Of a DNA stretch of 21,864 nt, positions 19,433 through 21,864 are shown piece by piece. Source of the stretch: Bifiguratus adelaidae. Taxonomy: Eukaryota; Mucoromycota; Endogonomycetes; Endogonales. The translations under genes and the position numbers were made by a program. Where the stretch lies: the NCBI GenBank assembly GCA_002261195.1, contig MVBO01000196.1, positions 1 through 21,864 on the forward strand. Reading direction: 5' to 3'. How positions within the stretch are numbered: position 1 is the first letter of the stretch; the number at the start of each line of letters is the position of its first letter. The notes under the pieces were generated by a model. That model was not told the DNA's origin and did no database searches. It saw only the letters and a program-made list of their open reading frames with translations.

Positions 19433-20118
19433 ATAAGGCTTTTTGTTTTCTTGTGAAAAAATTCAATGTGATGTATATAACTAATAGTCAATTCTATGCT
19501 ATCGAAGTTCATCGAAGAACTCAGGTTTGTATAACCAACATAATTAACCAGGCCCTTGCATCGTTTAGGGTAACGGACATACGCCATGATTGACAGGCGT
19601 GATGTCCCTGCCATAGGGTTAGGCCCAAACAATTTGATGCGTACGTGTTCATTGATGAAACATCGGCGGTCAAACCGACCGGTGTTCGGTTTGTAAGCGA
19701 ATGCGACACGATTAGCAGGGTTTAGCTTAGCTTGATGCGAGGTTTGCGAGCATTGTACTCCCAGATTGGCCACGCTTGGTAGCAGTGTTCTTGAATAACG
19801 GAACAAGGTATAGCCGTACAATTTTCGAAACGATTAACTTGAGCTCTGCTGACATTCATGTTGGTCCGTTGGCCGACTTTTTATCGTCAGTTTACCCGCG
19901 TTCCTTTTCTACCTAACGCGATGAATTGGATTGCTTCACAGTCGCTATGAGAAGGTTTGTTCCTTTGCCAAGCCCAAGTCGGCCCAAGGAAAAGTTCAGT
20001 TCGATGGAGCCATGTTCACCGTCTGCGCGAGAATGCTGTAACATGGGAAGCGGAGTATCGATATTGAGCCAAAAGTCATACTCTTGCCTAACTCGTTAAT
20101 CCCCGTATCAGAATAGCT
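19433..20118. other. Intergenic region, no supported gene
   Basis: The minus-strand frame 19420-19821 is open for 133 codons but begins without ATG, overlaps the transporter's 3' end and shows no family motif. A 23 bp dyad lies at 19671-19693. Nothing else is evident. Confidence 0.4.
19671..19693. repeat. Short perfect inverted repeat
   Basis: Arms CAAACCG (19671-19677) and CGGTTTG (19687-19693) flank a 9 bp spacer that itself contains ACCGGT. It could be a binding site for a dimeric regulator or a chance dyad in intergenic DNA; it is some 240 bp downstream of the transporter stop and 850 bp before the P450 relic. Confidence 0.4.
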
Positions 20119-20418
20119 TCATGATATATGTCGTTTATTCAATTTTACAGCAAAAGACTCTTGTCCATCCATATTTATGTGTAATTGGAAGTCATTGGCG
20201 TGGTTCAAAGTGCGGAACAGAGTCCGTAACGGATCATTACTCGCGTCTGGGGTATGCAAGGTCAAGTGATAGCTGAAGGCTGACACCGTAGTGGGAAGCT
20301 TGAGTATGTATTCCGCAGAGTCTGTCCGATAAGAGGGATATCGGGCAGAAACAAGTGGCGAACCAACCTCAACCCGGAAAATCTGGCTAAGCTCACAGTT
20401 GAAACGTGAACCGTTCAT
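20119..20418 (-). CDS. Possible small hypothetical protein (99 aa)
   Basis: An ATG-started 99-codon minus-strand frame with a stop shortly upstream in the same frame. Its composition looks protein-like: alternating polar/hydrophobic stretches (for example RVEVGSPLVSARYPSYRTD and FSYHLTLHTPDAS), few rare residues and one Cys. I recognise no domain, signal peptide or membrane helix. It lies divergent to the P450 relic, with 129 bp between the two start codons. It may be a real small gene, one exon of a larger one, or chance. Confidence 0.3.
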   Translation of the reverse strand: MNGSRFNCELSQIFRVEVGSPLVSARYPSYRTDSAEYILKLPTTVSAFSYHLTLHTPDASNDPLRTLFRTLNHANDFQLHINMDGQESFAVKLNKRHIS

Positions 20419-20547
20419 CCCTCCACTGATGTCGTCGTATCAGATAGGGAAAAGCCCGGAAAGTCCGCCTTAGATTTTTGTTGTACATAAGAGTGCCGCG
20501 ACGTACCTCTTCTGCACGAAAACGGGCTAAACTTCTTGCGCGGCAAG

Positions 20548-21864
20548 ATGGTCTATGTGCTCGATCAAACAGCGACGTATCTCCAACACTACCTCAACCA
20601 AATTGACGTGAACAAGTTTCTGCTCCCTTTGGGAGGTGTAATTACCGCGGGTGCACTTTTGCCTTTTGGAATCCTCTTCGGATATTTGCTTTATAGCGAT
20701 TTATATGCTAGACGTTGGTGATTTTCTTGGTTTCCTTGAGCATTTTTTAACTTTTCCAGCTTCAAGAAGCTCCAGGGCATCCCTACTCCTAAACAGCGTC
20801 AGTTTATTCTCGGAAACATAAGCTCGGATGGTCGCGACATTGTAGAGATGTTGTGTGGATAGGTTAAAGAATGCGGTCCTGTCTTTACGGCGCAGATTAT
20901 CCACATGCGATGGGTGGTTACTTGCCAACCGGAAGATATCAGATCCATCCTGGTGACGGATAATATTCAAAAAAGGCGACCTTCTCGAGATCTCCACTTT
21001 TTTGGACCTAGCAATATCCTGACGATGTTTCACGGACCCGGAAACCCTCATCGCGCTCAGCGTAATCTTATGAATCAGGCGTTCAAGGTTAGCCGAAACG
21101 TTGCTTGGCCATTCTGACAGTCCCTAGATGAAGGCTATCCGTGCGATTCACCCCTATTTTTATCAAGCATGCAAAATTGTTTGCGGAAAAGCTTCGTGAA
21201 TTTGACGGGAAGTCGATTGATTTTGTCTTTGATATTACCCGCGTTACGCTCAATATCATTACGGAAGTCATTGGGGCTCAGCAAGCTCCTCCTGAATTCC
21301 AAAACAGCATGACTATTTTTGGCAAAACAGCTTGGTCATCCGCTTATAACTATTCGTGGAGGTGGCTACGTGTTGCGCCATCTATTGTTTCGTCGACATA
21401 TCAAAGTGGTAGAAAATTTTGTCTACAAGGCCATTCACGATCGTATCGACCTCCGCAAGCGTGGAATTACCCAGAATGTCGAGCAGAAAGACTATCTAGA
21501 TATACTTTTGGAAGCTGAGGAGAGCGGAGTAAGATTTAGCCCTCCGCAGATCAAGGATCATCTTCTTGTTTCTTCTTGGCTGGACATGAAACCACGGCTA
21601 ATACACTTTCAGTAAGTATTCCTGCCAATGCTTGCAGTAGCAAAACTTAACCATAACCTAGTGGATGATATATGCATTGTGCAAGACTCCGGAGGCCGAT
21701 GCGACTCTATTGGATGAAATCGACAATCTCCCTAAGGATATGACATTTGAAGCCGAAGACATGAAGAAGATGAAGTACACGCAACATTGCTTCAACAAGA
21801 CTTTGCGTCTCTACCCGCCTGTGATATTGGTAACACGCACAACCGAAGCTCGGTATAGACTACC
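20548..21864 (+). pseudogene. Cytochrome P450 pseudogene (continues past window edge)
   Basis: The pieces are exon 1 (20548-20717) with an N-terminal membrane anchor; exon 2 (20760-21087), reading FKKLQGIPTPKQ then GPVFTAQIIHMRWVV; exon 3 (21128-21611), ending in the I-helix LAGHETTAN; and exon 4 (from 21662), with WMIYALCKTPEAD and the K-helix region. Introns 20718-20759, 21088-21127 and 21612-21661 still have gt..ag ends. Lesions: in-frame TAG at 20860-20862 just before VKECGPVF, probably from TGG; one-base shifts near 21138-21141, 21368-21395 and 21571-21575 (the last directly before LAGHETT); and Lys (AAG 21797-21799) in NKTLR where ExxR requires Glu. The heme-binding Cys motif lies beyond the window. 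By family this was an ER-anchored monooxygenase; its substrate is unknown. With this many breaks it cannot make a functional enzyme, unless the assembly is poor here. Confidence 0.82.

Noticed and set aside
19420-19821. Minus-strand 133-codon open frame after the transporter
   Set aside because: It starts without ATG, overlaps the transporter's 3' end antisense and shows no motif.
1-21864. tRNA genes, CRISPR arrays, transposon terminal repeats
   Set aside because: I scanned for a GGTTCGANTCC-type B box, regular direct repeats and long inverted ends and found none; CRISPR is not expected in a fungal nuclear genome.

Overview
The window looks like nuclear DNA of a filamentous ascomycete (Pezizomycotina). 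Genes are monocistronic and sit on both strands. They carry short introns of about 40-95 bp with GT..AG ends and fungal branch-point-like CTNAC/CTGAC motifs. The gene content is typical: two Zn(II)2Cys6 transcription factors, secreted or carbohydrate-active hydrolases, an MFS transporter of the anion:cation symporter type, a GST and a cytochrome P450. I cannot name the species.

Layout, left to right. The C-terminal part of an SGNH/GDSL esterase (isoamyl-acetate-hydrolysing type) runs off the left edge (1-549, +). After a 1.4 kb gap comes an intronless MAL-activator-like Zn2Cys6 regulator (1954-3546, +). After another 1.8 kb gap comes an intronless TenA/THI-4-family protein (5372-6082, +). A decayed PRPP-synthetase pseudogene follows tail-to-tail (6092-6787, -). 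Next is a secreted GH27 alpha-galactosidase with an extra N-terminal cysteine-containing region (7254-9056, +).

The stretch 9057-12185 seems empty if one looks only for long ORFs. Joining short minus-strand exons across well-formed introns gives a candidate nine-exon gene (9691-11203, -) of unknown function. One of its splice acceptors appears to have lost its AG.

The right half holds a GST-like gene (12186-12890, +). It is followed by what may be a small catabolic cluster: a four-exon Zn2Cys6 regulator (13314-15172, -), a two-exon GH125-like six-hairpin glycosidase with an N-terminal extra domain (15381-17309, -), and a divergently transcribed four-exon MFS transporter (17769-19432, +). The shared promoter contains two near-identical TCCGAT-R-TCCGA elements, plausible sites for the neighbouring Zn2Cys6 protein. 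The natural substrate is unknown.

The right end (20548 to edge, +) is a cytochrome P450 that reads as a pseudogene: an in-frame stop, several frameshifts, and Lys in place of the invariant Glu of the K-helix ExxR motif. With the PRPP-synthetase relic, two decaying genes lie among intact accessory genes. Exon coordinates come from reading splice signals and frame by eye; no search or alignment was run.
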